From NCBI RefSeq assembly GCF_021726475.1, contig NZ_JAKJRU010000001.1, positions 186,001 through 250,000 on the forward strand: a stretch of 64,000 bases of DNA. The letters are read 5' to 3'. The stretch comes from Pseudomonas oligotrophica. Its GTDB lineage: Bacteria > Pseudomonadota > Gammaproteobacteria > Pseudomonadales > Pseudomonadaceae. Position numbers and translations under genes: made by a program. Under the pieces are notes generated by a model that searched no databases, was not told the DNA's origin, and saw only the letters and a program-made list of their open reading frames with translations. The number at the start of each line of letters is the position of its first letter. Position 1 is the first letter of the stretch. This document shows, piece by piece, positions 19,452 through 28,638 of the stretch.

Positions 19452-19863
19452 CTAACACCTCGTTCGATAGGACGCAGCCCGCGGCGATCCAGCCCGGCGA
19501 CACGCCTGTAGCGGGCCCGGTAATCCCTCGCCGGGCCGCAGAGGGCGGGCGCCTGCCGTCCGTGGACGTACGTTTCGTCGGCAACTGCCCGCCGGCTATT
19601 GACGGTGATCGGCCGGTTGGGTTCCCGACCAGCCATCCGGCCGCGCCCGCCGTCGGATGGCCGCGGCGCGGTGGAACTTGGCGGCCGCTTGCCCGTCCCT
19701 AGAGCAGAAACACCTGGTTATGCCCGGCCTCGGAACCCAGCGCGCAGCTCGCTTTTGCCGTCCCGTTCCGCAGCGCCGATCCCATTTTCGGACCCCATGC
19801 GACGCCAACCGGCTGCCGCCCGCTCGCGGGTGTGTCCGCAGAAGTTCCAACGGAGGTAGACAG
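19452..19863. other. Divergent intergenic region, glycan operon / galE
   Basis: 412 bp between the start of the glycosyltransferase gene (minus) and galE (plus). It must hold both promoters. It is GC-rich on the left and somewhat more AT-rich near 19700-19850, without an obvious sigma-70 box pair or operator that I can defend. A frame open upstream of galE from 19657 reads basic, low-complexity sequence and is not considered coding. A strong GGAGG ribosome site for galE is at 19852-19856. Confidence 0.6.
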
Positions 19864-20925
19864 ATGATTCTGGTGACAGGAGGAGCGGGTTACATCGGTT
19901 CCCACGCGTGCCTCGAGCTGCTCCTGGCAGGCCACGAGGTGCTGGTGCTCGACAACCTGTGCAACAGCTCGCGCCGCGCATTGGAACGGGTCGAGCAACT
20001 GGCCGGGCGCACGCTGCAGTTCGTCAAGGGCGACGTGCGCAACCGCTCGCTGCTGACCGCGCTGTTCGCCGCCTACCCGGTGAGCGCGGTGATGCACTTC
20101 GCCGGGCTCAAGGCCGTCGGCGAGAGCGTGCGCGAACCGCTGCGCTACTACGAGACCAATGTCAGCGGCAGCATCGCGCTGTGCCAGGCGATGGCCGAGG
20201 CCGGCATCTTCAAGCTGGTGTTCAGCTCCTCGGCGACCGTCTACGGCGAGAGCGCGATGATGCCGATCACCGAGCACTGCCCGACCGGCGTGCCGACCAA
20301 CCCCTACGGCCAGTCCAAGCTGATGGCCGAAAGCGTACTGCGCGGCCTGGCCAACTCCGACCCGCGCTGGTCGATCGGCCTGCTGCGCTACTTCAACCCG
20401 ATCGGCGCCCATGAATCCGGGCTGATCGGCGAGGACCCCAACGGCACGCCGAACAACCTCTTGCCCTACATGCTGCAGGTCGCCGTCGGCCGGCGCCGCG
20501 AGCTGAGCGTCTACGGCGACGACTACCCGACCCCGGACGGCACCGGCGTGCGCGACTACATCCACGTGGTCGACCTGGTGCAGGGCCACCTCAAGGCGCT
20601 GGAGCGGCTCGAGCAGGTCAACGGCGTCTCGGTGTGGAACCTCGGCACCGGCAAGGGCTATTCGGTGAAGGAGATGATCGGCGCCTTCGAGGCGGTCATC
20701 GGCCGCCCGCTGCCGCATGTGATCCAGCCGCGCCGCGCCGGCGACATCGCGCAGTGCTGGTCGGACCCGACCAAGGCCGCCATCGAGCTCGGCTGGCGCG
20801 CCGAGCGCGACCTCTCGACCATGCTCGCCGACGCCTGGCGCTGGCAGAGCCGCAACCCGCAGGGCTACGCCGAGACGCAGCCGGCCCGCCAGGGCGCCAC
20901 GGCGCAGACCGCGCTGGCCAGCTGA
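19864..20925 (+). CDS. galE: UDP-glucose 4-epimerase
   Basis: 353-aa short-chain dehydrogenase-type epimerase interconverting UDP-Glc and UDP-Gal. The NAD motif GGAGYIGSHACLELL is at residues 6-20, the catalytic residues are Ser/Thr in SSSATVYGES (about 121-130) and Tyr148/Lys152 in NPYGQSKLMAE, and the family stretch LRYFNPIGAHESGLIGEDP follows. Start at the ATG after GGAGGTAGACAG; the upstream open extension lacks homology. It provides UDP-Gal, the substrate of the mutase Glf encoded divergently, so the two flanks of the 19.4-19.9 kb promoter region form one pathway. Confidence 0.97.
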   Translation: MILVTGGAGYIGSHACLELLLAGHEVLVLDNLCNSSRRALERVEQLAGRTLQFVKGDVRNRSLLTALFAAYPVSAVMHFAGLKAVGESVREPLRYYETNVSGSIALCQAMAEAGIFKLVFSSSATVYGESAMMPITEHCPTGVPTNPYGQSKLMAESVLRGLANSDPRWSIGLLRYFNPIGAHESGLIGEDPNGTPNNLLPYMLQVAVGRRRELSVYGDDYPTPDGTGVRDYIHVVDLVQGHLKALERLEQVNGVSVWNLGTGKGYSVKEMIGAFEAVIGRPLPHVIQPRRAGDIAQCWSDPTKAAIELGWRAERDLSTMLADAWRWQSRNPQGYAETQPARQGATAQTALAS

Positions 20926-20958
20926 GTCGCCGCCGGCCGGCGCGGTTATCGCAGCCGA

Positions 20959-22350
20959 TCAGGGCGCGCAGGCCAGCTCGGCGCGGATCTTCGACGCATC
21001 GAGCCGGCGCGTCTGCTGCACCAGGCCGGTCAGCTGCGGGTCGCGCACCGCCAGGCGCAGCAGCGCCTCGCGGATCTGCGCGGCGCTGGCGCAGGGGTTG
21101 AGCGAGGCATACAACGCCGCGGCGCCGGTGACGTGCGGCGCGGCCATCGAGGTGCCGCTCATGTAGGCGTAGCCGCCGGCGCGCTTGCTGGTCGGCACAC
21201 TGGAGAGGATGTCCACCCCCGGCGCGGCGATGTGCACGCTGTTCGGCCCGTAGTTGGAAAAGCCCGCCAGTTGCCCGCTCGGCCCGATGGCCGCCACCGC
21301 GATCAGGTTGGGCAGCGCATAGCTCGCCGGGTAGCTCGGCGTGGTGTCGTTGCTGCTGCCGCTGTTGCCGGCCGCGGCGACGAACAGGATGTTCGCCCGG
21401 CCCGCCGTCTGGATGGCGTCGTAGAGCGCCTGCGAATAACCGCCGCCGCCCCAGGAGTTGTTCGTGGCGACCAGCCTGATCTTCTTCGCCAGCTTCAGCT
21501 CGGTCAGGTAGTTGATCGCCTGCACCGCGCCGGCGGTGGTGCCGCCGTTGCTGCCGAGGAACTTGGCGCTGATCAGCCGCGCGCTGGGGCAGACGCCGAA
21601 CACCCCGGTGGCGTTGTTCGCCTGCGCCGCCACGGTGCCGGCGACGTGGGTGCCGTGGTCGTCGACGGTGCTGTCGAACACGCTGGCGTTGTTGCCGACG
21701 AAATCCCAGCCGTGGATGTCATCGACCAGGCCGTTGCCGTCGTTGTCCTTGCGGTCGGCGCGGCTGCCCTCGCCCGGGTTGACCCAGACGTTGGCGCGCA
21801 GGTCCGGGTGGCTGGTCATCAGGCCCTCGTCGACGATGCCCACGTGCACCTGGCTGGAGCACAGCGCATCGGCGTTCCAGGCCGCCAGCGCGCCGCTGCC
21901 GTACGGGTGTGCCGGCGAGGTGCTCGCGCCCTGCATGCCCCACAGCTTGCCGAGCCCCGGGTCGTCGGGGTTGCTCTGCTGGCTGCGGTAGATCCAGTTG
22001 GGCTCGACGAAGTCCACCGCCGGGTCGGCCGCCAGGCGCGCCAGCAGCGCGGCATCGACCTTGCGCCCCTTGCCCAGCTGCGCCTGCACTAGGTCGCCCT
22101 TGGCGTCCTTGCGCCGGGCCTTGCCCAGCAGCGTGCGCGTCGCCTGCGCGCCCTGCCGGCCCAGCGCGGCAGCCTTGGCCGCCTCCGATGCGCCGGGCTT
22201 GAACTGCACCAGCAGCTCGCCGGCAACGAACGGCCGGCCGGCCTTGAGCGATGCCTGCACGGCCGGGCTGGTCGCCGCGGCAACCGATTCCGCCGCAGCG
22301 GCGAGCAATACGAACATGCACAGGGCGATACGCCTGTTCCCGATCATCAC
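20959..22350 (-). CDS. Secreted subtilisin-like serine protease (S8)
   Basis: 463 aa. A signal peptide (about 25 aa, ending SVAAA) is followed by an inhibitor-I9/fervidolysin-like propeptide with VAGELLVQFKPGASEAAKAA and AVDFVEPNWIYR. The peptidase domain then has the triad Asp in VGIVDEGLMTSHPDL (the usual D-T/S-G is D-E-G here), His in DDHGTHVAGTVAA and Ser in SGTSMAAPHVTGAAAL. The oxyanion Asn is in VAAAGNSGSSND. The mature protease would be extracellular or periplasmic; no C-terminal anchor is visible. It is alone, downstream of trpI with a 154-bp gap, and convergent with galE. Confidence 0.93.
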   Translation of the reverse strand: MMIGNRRIALCMFVLLAAAAESVAAATSPAVQASLKAGRPFVAGELLVQFKPGASEAAKAAALGRQGAQATRTLLGKARRKDAKGDLVQAQLGKGRKVDAALLARLAADPAVDFVEPNWIYRSQQSNPDDPGLGKLWGMQGASTSPAHPYGSGALAAWNADALCSSQVHVGIVDEGLMTSHPDLRANVWVNPGEGSRADRKDNDGNGLVDDIHGWDFVGNNASVFDSTVDDHGTHVAGTVAAQANNATGVFGVCPSARLISAKFLGSNGGTTAGAVQAINYLTELKLAKKIRLVATNNSWGGGGYSQALYDAIQTAGRANILFVAAAGNSGSSNDTTPSYPASYALPNLIAVAAIGPSGQLAGFSNYGPNSVHIAAPGVDILSSVPTSKRAGGYAYMSGTSMAAPHVTGAAALYASLNPCASAAQIREALLRLAVRDPQLTGLVQQTRRLDASKIRAELACAP

Positions 22351-22504
22351 TGTCCTCCTCGAACGACTGCAGATGGCCGCGCCAAGGGCGGGCCTGCCGA
22401 CTGTATCGGCAGCCGGGGGAGGCTTTCAGCGGGATGATGGACGAGCGGTGCAGCCTTTCGTCGGCCGCGCGCTCGGGGCTGTTCGGCACGCCGCCCGCGT
22501 CGGC

Positions 22505-23398
22505 TCAGCGGGCGCTGCGCAGTTCCGCGCGCAGCCACTCGGCCAGGTGCTCGGCACGCCGGTCCAAGCGCCGCGCCGGCACCCACAGCGCCAGCCGTGC
22601 GCCGGTCTCGACGAAGCCCCAGGGTGCCAGCAGGCGGCCGGCGGCGAGGTCGTCGGCGACCAGCTGCTGCGGCGCGATGGCCACGCCGAGCCCGGCCAGC
22701 GCCGCCTCCAGCAGGAAGTACAGGTGCTCGAAGCCCTGCCCCAGGCGCAGGCGCGCCGGATCCAGCGCCTGCCGCCGCGCCCAGGTCGGCCAGGCCTGCG
22801 GGCGCGAGGCGGTGTGCAGCAGCGCCTCGTCGAGCAGCGCCGCGACCGGCGCCTGGCGCAGCGCCGCGGCGCGCGGATGGTAGGGGCTGAGCACCGGGCC
22901 GATGCGCTCGGCCGCCAGCTCGAAGACCTGCATGTCCGCCGGCCAGGGCGGCTCGGCGTACCACAGCGTGGCATCCAGCCCCGGCTTGCGCGGGTCCAGC
23001 TCGCCCTCGCTGGCCGCCAGTTGCAGGCGCAGCTCGGGCAGCTCGCGGTTGAGCCGGTCCAGCCGCGGGATGAACCAGCGCGCCAGCAGGCTGCCCGGAC
23101 AGCCGAGCACGAACGGCGCCTCGGCAGTCTGCCGCTGCAGCTCGGCGCAGGCGCTGCGCAGGCGCTCGAACGCCTCGCCGGCGGCCTCGCGCAGGCGCTG
23201 CCCGGCATCGGTGAGTTTTACGCCGCGCCCTTCCTTGACGAACAGGGCCAGGCCGAGGGCCTCCTCGAGCTGCTTGAGCTGCCGGCTGATGGCCCCGTGG
23301 GTGACGTGCAGCTCGCGCGCCGCCTCGCTGAAACTGCCCAGGCGGGCCGCCGCCTCGAAGGCACGCAAGGCGTTGAGCGGTGGAAGATCGCGGCTCAT
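22505..23398 (-). CDS. trpI: LysR-type regulator of trpBA
   Basis: 297 aa. The N-terminal winged helix-turn-helix ([40 protein letters not shown]) is typical of LysR regulators close to GcvA/TrpI, and a substrate-binding domain follows. It is divergent from trpBA with a 206-bp gap, exactly the pseudomonad trpI-trpBA arrangement, where TrpI activates trpBA in response to indoleglycerol phosphate. The symbol rests on that context as well as the family. An LTTR-type site lies just upstream of its start. Confidence 0.9.
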   Translation of the reverse strand: MSRDLPPLNALRAFEAAARLGSFSEAARELHVTHGAISRQLKQLEEALGLALFVKEGRGVKLTDAGQRLREAAGEAFERLRSACAELQRQTAEAPFVLGCPGSLLARWFIPRLDRLNRELPELRLQLAASEGELDPRKPGLDATLWYAEPPWPADMQVFELAAERIGPVLSPYHPRAAALRQAPVAALLDEALLHTASRPQAWPTWARRQALDPARLRLGQGFEHLYFLLEAALAGLGVAIAPQQLVADDLAAGRLLAPWGFVETGARLALWVPARRLDRRAEHLAEWLRAELRSAR

Positions 23399-23401
23399 AT
23401 A

Positions 23402-23418
23402 TGTGAGTTTTCCTGACA
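23402..23418. promoter_or_regulatory. Probable TrpI binding site (LysR T-N11-A type)
   Basis: TGTGAGTTTTCCTGACA has dyad symmetry: TGTGAG on the left, and TGTCAG when the right end is read from the other strand (5 of 6 bases match). It fits the LysR T-N11-A rule and lies 3 bp from the trpI start, about 190 bp upstream of trpB. This is where TrpI would both autoregulate and activate. The trpBA promoter is presumably just to its right, around 23430-23470. Confidence 0.6.
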
Positions 23419-23483
23419 GGTCTGCGCGATCTTATCGCTTTTATCCGGGCGCCGGCAGCCGTAAGCTCGCCCTCATACCTGCC

Positions 23484-23562
23484 GTAGGGTGGAAAACTCG
23501 CGAAGCGATTTTCCACCGTCGATCACGATGGTGGACAAGGCTGCGCCGTTGTCCACCCTACC
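23484..23562. repeat. Composite GTAGGGTGG hairpin repeat in trpI-trpB region
   Basis: 79-bp unit made of two adjacent hairpins. The left one (23484-23517) pairs GGTGGAAAA with TTTTCCACC, and the right one (23530-23562) pairs GGTGGACAA with TTGTCCACC. The outer ends, GTAGGGTGG and CCACCCTAC, are perfect inverted repeats. A second composite of the same design lies at 31494-31696. It sits between the putative TrpI site and trpB, so it is probably transcribed as the trpBA leader. It resembles dispersed palindromic repeats of Pseudomonas. Confidence 0.8.
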
Positions 23563-23604
23563 CTCACCCCGACTGCGTGTCGGCACCCCTCCAAGGAGCC
23601 TCGC

Positions 23605-24816
23605 ATGACCTCATACCGCACCGGCCCGGACAACCGCGGGCTGTTCGGCCGCTTCGGCGGCCAGTTCGTCGCCGAAACCCTGATGCCGCTGATCAACGAG
23701 CTGGCCGCCGAATACGAGAAGGCCAAGAACGACCCGGCCTTCCTCGAGGAGCTGGCCTACTTCCAGCGCGACTACATCGGCCGCGCCAGCCCGCTGTACT
23801 ACGCCGAACGCCTGACCGAGCACTTCGGCGGGGCGAAGATCTACCTCAAGCGCGAAGACCTGAACCACACCGGCGCGCACAAGATCAACAACTGCATTGG
23901 CCAGATCCTGTTGGCCAAGCGCATGGGCAAGCAGCGCATCATTGCCGAGACCGGCGCCGGCATGCACGGCGTGGCCACCGCCACCGTGGCCGCGCGCTTC
24001 GGCATGCAGTGCGTGGTCTACATGGGCACCACCGACATCGACCGCCAGCAGGCCAACGTCTTCCGCATGAAGCTCCTGGGCGCCGAAGTGATCCCGGTCA
24101 CCGCCGGCACCGGCACGCTGAAGGACGCGATGAACGAAGCCCTGCGCGACTGGGTGACGAACGTCCACAACACCTTCTACCTGATCGGCACCGCCGCCGG
24201 CCCGCACCCCTACCCGGCCATGGTGCGCGACTTCCAGTCGGTGATCGGCAATGAAGTACGCGAGCAGATCATGCAGAAGGAGGGCCGCCTGCCCGACTCG
24301 CTGGTCGCCTGCATCGGTGGCGGTTCCAACGCCATCGGCCTGTTCCACCCGTTCCTCGATGACCAGAGCGTGCAGATCGTCGGCGTCGAGGCGGCCGGCC
24401 ACGGCATCGACACCGGCAAGCACGCCGCGAGCATGGCCGGCGGCGCACCGGGCGTGCTGCACGGCAACCGCACCTTCCTCTTGCAGGATGCCGACGGCCA
24501 GATCACCGATGCCCACTCGATCTCCGCCGGCCTCGACTACCCGGGCGTCGGCCCCGAGCACGCCTGGCTGCACGAGATCAAGCGCGTCGAGTACGTGCCC
24601 TGCACCGATGACGAGGCGCTCGAAGCCTTCCACCAGTGCTGCCGCCTGGAAGGCATCATCCCCGCCCTGGAAAGTGCCCACGCTCTGGCCGAGGCCTTCA
24701 AGCGCGCCGCCAAGCTGCCCAGGGAGCACCTGATGGTGGTCAACCTCTCCGGCCGCGGCGACAAGGACATGCAGACCGTGATGCACCACATGGCCGAACA
24801 GGAGAAAAAAGCATGA
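23605..24816 (+). CDS. trpB: Tryptophan synthase beta chain
   Basis: 403 aa; joins indole and serine to form tryptophan using PLP. The PLP lysine is Lys93 in [13 protein letters not shown], and the phosphate-binding glycine loop is in [14 protein letters not shown]. Other signatures are [35 protein letters not shown] and [14 protein letters not shown] at the C-terminus. AAGGAG is at 23593-23598. It overlaps trpA by 4 bp (ATGA), as expected for the alpha-beta complex. In pseudomonads trpBA is separate from the other trp genes and TrpI-activated. Confidence 0.98.
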   Translation: MTSYRTGPDNRGLFGRFGGQFVAETLMPLINELAAEYEKAKNDPAFLEELAYFQRDYIGRASPLYYAERLTEHFGGAKIYLKREDLNHTGAHKINNCIGQILLAKRMGKQRIIAETGAGMHGVATATVAARFGMQCVVYMGTTDIDRQQANVFRMKLLGAEVIPVTAGTGTLKDAMNEALRDWVTNVHNTFYLIGTAAGPHPYPAMVRDFQSVIGNEVREQIMQKEGRLPDSLVACIGGGSNAIGLFHPFLDDQSVQIVGVEAAGHGIDTGKHAASMAGGAPGVLHGNRTFLLQDADGQITDAHSISAGLDYPGVGPEHAWLHEIKRVEYVPCTDDEALEAFHQCCRLEGIIPALESAHALAEAFKRAAKLPREHLMVVNLSGRGDKDMQTVMHHMAEQEKKA

Positions 24817-25622
24817 GCCGCCTGCAGAGCCGCTTTGCCGAGCTGAAGCAGCAGAACCGCGCCGCGCTGGTGACCTTCGTCACCGCCGGCGACCCGGACT
24901 ACGCCACCTCGCTGGCGATCCTCAAGGGCCTGCCCAATGCCGGCGCCGACGTGATCGAGCTGGGCATGCCCTTCACCGATCCGATGGCCGACGGCCCGGC
25001 GATCCAGCTGGCCAACATCCGCGCGCTGGCCGCCCAGCAGAACCTGCCCAAGACCCTGCAGATGGTCCGCGACTTCCGCGAGACCAACCAGACCACCCCG
25101 CTGGTGCTGATGGGCTACTACAACCCGATCTACGCCTACGGCGTCGAGCGCTTCGTCGCCGACGCGAAAGAGGCCGGCGTCGACGGGCTGATCGTCGTCG
25201 ACCTGCCGCCGGAGCATAACGACGAGCTCTGCGACCCGGCCCAGGCCGCCGGCATCGACTTCATCCGCCTGACCACCCCGACCACCGACGACGCGCGCCT
25301 GCCCACCGTGCTCAACGGCAGCTCGGGCTTCGTCTACTACGTCTCGGTGGCCGGCGTGACCGGCGCCGGTTCGGCGACGCTGGAACACGTCGAAGAGGCC
25401 GTCGCCCGCCTCAAGCGCCACACCGACATCCCCGTCTGCGTCGGCTTCGGTATCCGCACCGCGGAACAGGCCGCCAACATCGCCCGCCTCGCCGAAGGCG
25501 TGGTGGTCGGCTCGGCGCTGATCGACCAGATCGCCAGCGCCGCCAGCAGCGAGGACGCGATCAACGGCGTGCTCGGCCTGTGCCGCGAACTCAGCGCCGG
25601 CGTGCGCGGCGCCCGCAGCTGA
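24813..25622 (+). CDS. trpA: Tryptophan synthase alpha chain
   Basis: 269 aa; cleaves indole-3-glycerol phosphate to indole and glyceraldehyde 3-phosphate. Catalytic Glu49 and Asp60 are in [19 protein letters not shown], numbered as in the Salmonella enzyme. Other motifs are [54 protein letters not shown] and [14 protein letters not shown]. The start was set at 24813 by overlap with trpB. A terminator follows 20 bp after the stop. Confidence 0.98.
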   Translation: MSRLQSRFAELKQQNRAALVTFVTAGDPDYATSLAILKGLPNAGADVIELGMPFTDPMADGPAIQLANIRALAAQQNLPKTLQMVRDFRETNQTTPLVLMGYYNPIYAYGVERFVADAKEAGVDGLIVVDLPPEHNDELCDPAQAAGIDFIRLTTPTTDDARLPTVLNGSSGFVYYVSVAGVTGAGSATLEHVEEAVARLKRHTDIPVCVGFGIRTAEQAANIARLAEGVVVGSALIDQIASAASSEDAINGVLGLCRELSAGVRGARS

Positions 25623-25640
25623 AGGCTTTACCGCCGTAAC

Positions 25641-25684
25641 CGAAAAGCCGCCGCCCTGGTGAGAGGGCAGCGGCTTTTCTATTT
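25641..25684 (+). terminator. Rho-independent terminator of trpBA
   Basis: AAAAGCCGCCGCCCT (25643-25657) pairs with AGGGCAGCGGCTTTT (25664-25678) with a single mismatch in a 15-bp stem around a 6-base loop. A TCTATTTC T-rich tail follows. It ends the trpBA transcript. Confidence 0.88.
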
Positions 25685-25906
25685 CATGCAGCGGGCAACC
25701 GTGGCCTCAGCCGTGGCGTATCCGGTGGGCTTAAACCCTCCGCAGGGCCGCATCCATCGCCACAGCTTTTGCGCAATCAGGCATGACCTGCCGGCCGTCC
25801 CGTCCTCAGCGCACGAAACCCACGTGGCGCCCCTTGCGGGCTCAGCCCTTCTCTTTCTTCTTCGGAGGCTTCAGTCGCTGCGCCGGATGCTTCATGCGCT
25901 TTGCCG

Positions 25907-27148
25907 CTACAGCTTGCGGTAGCGGCGGCACTGCTGGACGACGTATTTGCGCACATGCTGCACCTTCGCCCAACCCGCCTCATCCATGCCAACCGCCTGC
26001 AGTTCAGCCTGCAGCTCGGCGCTATCGGCGGCGGGCTCGAGCAGATCCAGCATTTGCCGCAGCTCCCGCAGGACGAACGGCGGCGCAAGGCCCATCGCGC
26101 GCGCCAGGTCTTCCCAATCCGCTCTGCGCAGCTGTTGCGGATGAAAGTTGCCGCCCACCGCGAAACCGAGGCTGGGACTGTAGGGCAGCACCATCGTGCA
26201 TACCAGGTCATAGGCCGGCGCCAATGACCAGCGACCCTTGGCGTCCTGTAACAACGAAATGTTCTTGGCATGGCCATCGCTGTTGCCGGCCAGCACGTTG
26301 AAGATCTGCCAGCGCAACAACTGGCGCACCTGCAGCGCAGGCGTGGCAGTCACCGAGCGCAACAGCGCTGCGCAGGCGGCCAGCGTCGGGCCGCCCTCTT
26401 CCTGGTACTTGAGCCGCCGCGGATAGCCAAGCGCCTGGCACATGTCCTCCTGGTGCACCCGCTCGATCGCGTTGTCCACGCGCCGGCGATCGTAACGGGC
26501 CACGGCAAGATAGTGAGCCTTCCCTGCCTGGCCGGCATGCGAGTCGGGAACCTCGAGCCCGGCGATCCGGGCCAGGCGGTTCATGTAGAGCTCGTTGAAA
26601 ACCAGCGCCGGCTTCAGCGAGAACTTGATCAGATGCGAAGAGGCGGCGGCACCGCGCGGGAGGTAGAGCCGGCCGCCGTCGAGGATCACGGGTATCTTGT
26701 CCTGGGCGCCGGCAAGCGAAAGCCGTGTCGCCTTGCCCGGCTGGAACAAGGCGTAGCGCTCCTTGCCCTGTGCCCATCGCGCCAGCTGGTTGGGGTCGAC
26801 CGGCTCCTGGCCAGGCTCGATCAAGGCATCGGCACGCTCTGGATCGACGATGCGCAACGCACCGGCACAATCGCCACCAATGGCGGCCAGCAGCGAGAAG
26901 TCGTCATCGGCGATCCCAAGCCGGCTCACCAGCAGCTGCCGTGACGCTTCTTCGGGAAGCAGATTGGCAAACCAGTTATGTGCCGTGCCAAGCGCTGGCG
27001 CAAACACCCCGGTTGCCAGCGGCAAGCTGTTGGAGATGGCAATGCCTGCCGCTTCGCCATACCGAAAACCCATGCTGCGGCCATCGTCACCCAGCCACAG
27101 CTCACCGATACGGCAATCATCCCGGTAGACGCCGAGCCGTCCGCTCAC
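25907..27148 (-). CDS. hipA: HipA-family serine/threonine kinase toxin
   Basis: 413 aa, full-length HipA type. The N-terminal subdomain 1 (GVYRDDCRIGELWLGDDG) is followed by the kinase core: regulatory Ser144 in SLAGAQDK, HQEDMCQALGYP, catalytic Asp291 in AGNSDGHAKNISLL and the metal-binding Asp314 in LAPAYDLV. The 23-residue spacing equals that of E. coli HipA Asp309/Asp332. E. coli HipA phosphorylates GltX and causes persistence; other HipA proteins target other proteins, so the substrate here is open. Its start overlaps hipB by 4 bp (ATGA). It is convergent with trpBA. Confidence 0.94.
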   Translation of the reverse strand: MSGRLGVYRDDCRIGELWLGDDGRSMGFRYGEAAGIAISNSLPLATGVFAPALGTAHNWFANLLPEEASRQLLVSRLGIADDDFSLLAAIGGDCAGALRIVDPERADALIEPGQEPVDPNQLARWAQGKERYALFQPGKATRLSLAGAQDKIPVILDGGRLYLPRGAAASSHLIKFSLKPALVFNELYMNRLARIAGLEVPDSHAGQAGKAHYLAVARYDRRRVDNAIERVHQEDMCQALGYPRRLKYQEEGGPTLAACAALLRSVTATPALQVRQLLRWQIFNVLAGNSDGHAKNISLLQDAKGRWSLAPAYDLVCTMVLPYSPSLGFAVGGNFHPQQLRRADWEDLARAMGLAPPFVLRELRQMLDLLEPAADSAELQAELQAVGMDEAGWAKVQHVRKYVVQQCRRYRKL

Positions 27149-27381
27149 AGGGCGCCCCCGTCACGTCTAGCCGCCAGCAGATCGATGCCCAGCGTATGGC
27201 ACACGTTCAGCACCCGTCCGAACGAACAGCTCTCGCGGCCATTTTCCAGCTCGCTCAGAAAGCGCACGCTCACGCCACACAGGCCGGCAGCGTCCACCAG
27301 ACGCAGCCCCTGCCCCTTGCGGGTGCGCTGGATCAGCTTGCCGAGTTCGGCCATGGAAGAGAATGCGACAGGTTCGGCCAT
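27145..27381 (-). CDS. hipB: HipB-family XRE antitoxin/repressor
   Basis: 78 aa containing one XRE helix-turn-helix: ELGKLIQRTRKGQGLRLVDA, AAGLCGVSVRFLSELENGR, then VLNVCHTLGIDLLA. Such proteins bind HipA and repress the operon. It has no long C-terminal tail beyond RRDGGAL, unlike E. coli HipB. Its ATG abuts the first of three palindromic sites (27381-27496) that fit HipB operators. The hipBA pair is a self-contained module between trpBA and yghU. Confidence 0.93.
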   Translation of the reverse strand: MAEPVAFSSMAELGKLIQRTRKGQGLRLVDAAGLCGVSVRFLSELENGRESCSFGRVLNVCHTLGIDLLAARRDGGAL

Positions 27382-27496
27382 TTTCCCGATCCGTACAATT
27401 TGTCATTCGAAAACAGCTCAGCTCAGCTTTTTTCCCCAGAGGGAAAAATACTCTGCGCAGCCTGCCGGCGCACTGGTTTTTTACCGATCGGGAAAA
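27381..27496 (-). promoter_or_regulatory. Three evenly spaced putative HipB operators
   Basis: Sites share the plan TTTTCCC-N4-GGGAAAA. Site 1, at 27381-27398, has an intact left half and a degenerate right half (4 of 7) and touches the hipB ATG. Site 2, at 27430-27447, is a perfect palindrome (TTTTCCC CAGA GGGAAAA). Site 3, at 27479-27496, is TTTTACC GATC GGGAAAA (6 of 7). Starts are exactly 49 bp apart in both intervals. Multiple spaced palindromes upstream of hipB are known in E. coli, where the spacer and sequence differ. Confidence 0.75.
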
Positions 27497-27627
27497 TAGC
27501 TTTCACTCCGCCTCGCAGAACAAACCCCACCCATCGATGACCACTATCGACCGGCTCGATTTCGACCGCGCCGTTTCAGCGCGTAGGATGCCCTGCACAT
27601 CCCCAGTCCCCGCTCGAGGAGATCGAC

Positions 27628-28470
27628 ATGCCCGATACCGCGTACATCCCGCCCAAGGTCTGGACCCACGACGCCCCCTCCGGCGGCAAGTTCGCCAACA
27701 TCAACGCGCCGACCGCCGGCGCGCGCGAGGAGAAGCCGCTGCCGGTGGGCAAGCACCCGCTGCAGCTGTATTCGCTGGCCACGCCCAACGGGGTGAAGGT
27801 GGGCATCATGCTCGAGGAGCTGCTCGCCCTCGGTCACCGCGGCGCCGAGTACGACGCCTGGCTGATCCGCATCGGCGAGGGCGACCAGTTCGGCAGCGGC
27901 TTCGTCGAGATCAACCCGAACTCGAAGATCCCCGCACTGGTGGACCGCAGCGTCGACGGCGAACCGCTGCGGGTGTTCGAGTCCGGCTCGATCCTGGTCT
28001 ACCTCGCCGAGAAGTTCGGCGCCTTCCTGCCGAGCGAGGTCCGCGCGCGCACCGAGACGCTGAACTGGCTGTTCTGGCAGATGGGCTCGGCGCCCTTCCT
28101 CGGCGGCGGCTTCGGCCACTTCTACGCCTACGCGCCGGAAAAGTACGAATACCCGATCAACCGCTACGCCATGGAGGTCAAGCGCCAGCTCGACGTACTC
28201 GACCGCCAGCTGGCCGGGCATCGCTACGTGGCCGGCGACGCCTACAGCATCGCCGACATGGCGATCTGGCCCTGGTACGGCGCGCTGGTGCTGGGCGAGC
28301 TGTATGGCGCCGGCGAATTCCTTTCGGTGCACGAGTACCAGCACGTGCAGCGCTGGGCCAGGGAGATCGCCGAGCGCCCGGCGGTCATCCGCGGGCGCAA
28401 GGTCAACCGCAACTGGGGCGACGAATCCGAGCAGACGCCCGAGCGCCACAGCGCCGCCGACCTCGACTGA
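27628..28470 (+). CDS. yghU: Glutathione-dependent disulfide-bond oxidoreductase YghU
   Basis: 280 aa, Nu-class glutathione-transferase fold. The long N-terminal extension (YIPPKVWTHDAPSGGKFANI, NAPTAGAREEKPLPVG) is characteristic of YghU. The thioredoxin-like domain has YSLATPNGVKVGIMLEELLA and INPNSKIPALVD with VFESGSILVYLAEKFGAFLP. The helical domain has YVAGDAYSIADMAIWPWYGA. YghU binds two glutathiones and reduces disulfides and peroxides in the cytoplasm. It stands alone, with its own ribosome site (GAGGAGATCG) and no partner genes. Confidence 0.93.
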   Translation: MPDTAYIPPKVWTHDAPSGGKFANINAPTAGAREEKPLPVGKHPLQLYSLATPNGVKVGIMLEELLALGHRGAEYDAWLIRIGEGDQFGSGFVEINPNSKIPALVDRSVDGEPLRVFESGSILVYLAEKFGAFLPSEVRARTETLNWLFWQMGSAPFLGGGFGHFYAYAPEKYEYPINRYAMEVKRQLDVLDRQLAGHRYVAGDAYSIADMAIWPWYGALVLGELYGAGEFLSVHEYQHVQRWAREIAERPAVIRGRKVNRNWGDESEQTPERHSAADLD

Positions 28471-28638
28471 GCCAAGCGACCGGCCAGGGGGGAAACCGGC
28501 ACCAGCGTTTCCGCCCGGCCAGCCGCCGACGCCACGACCGGTCATCGGCCGGCGCGAAAACGCCAAACGACGGTCATCAGCCTGCCACCTGGGCTTCCTA
28601 GTTTTCGGTCGGACCCCCACCGTACCGAGGACACCGCC

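Noticed and set aside
19657-19863. N-terminal extension of galE
   Set aside because: Basic, low-complexity residues without homology; the GGAGG site and the NAD-binding motif place the start at 19864.
23419-23604. trp leader-peptide attenuator or riboswitch upstream of trpB
   Set aside because: No short frame with Trp codons next to alternative hairpins. The hairpins belong to a repeat found elsewhere, and pseudomonad trpBA is controlled by TrpI.
25854-25895. Tiny Lys-rich peptide (MKHPAQRLKPPKKKEKG) directly after hipA on the minus strand
   Set aside because: It starts 11 bp after the hipA stop, but at 17 codons, without a ribosome site or known family, it cannot be separated from chance.
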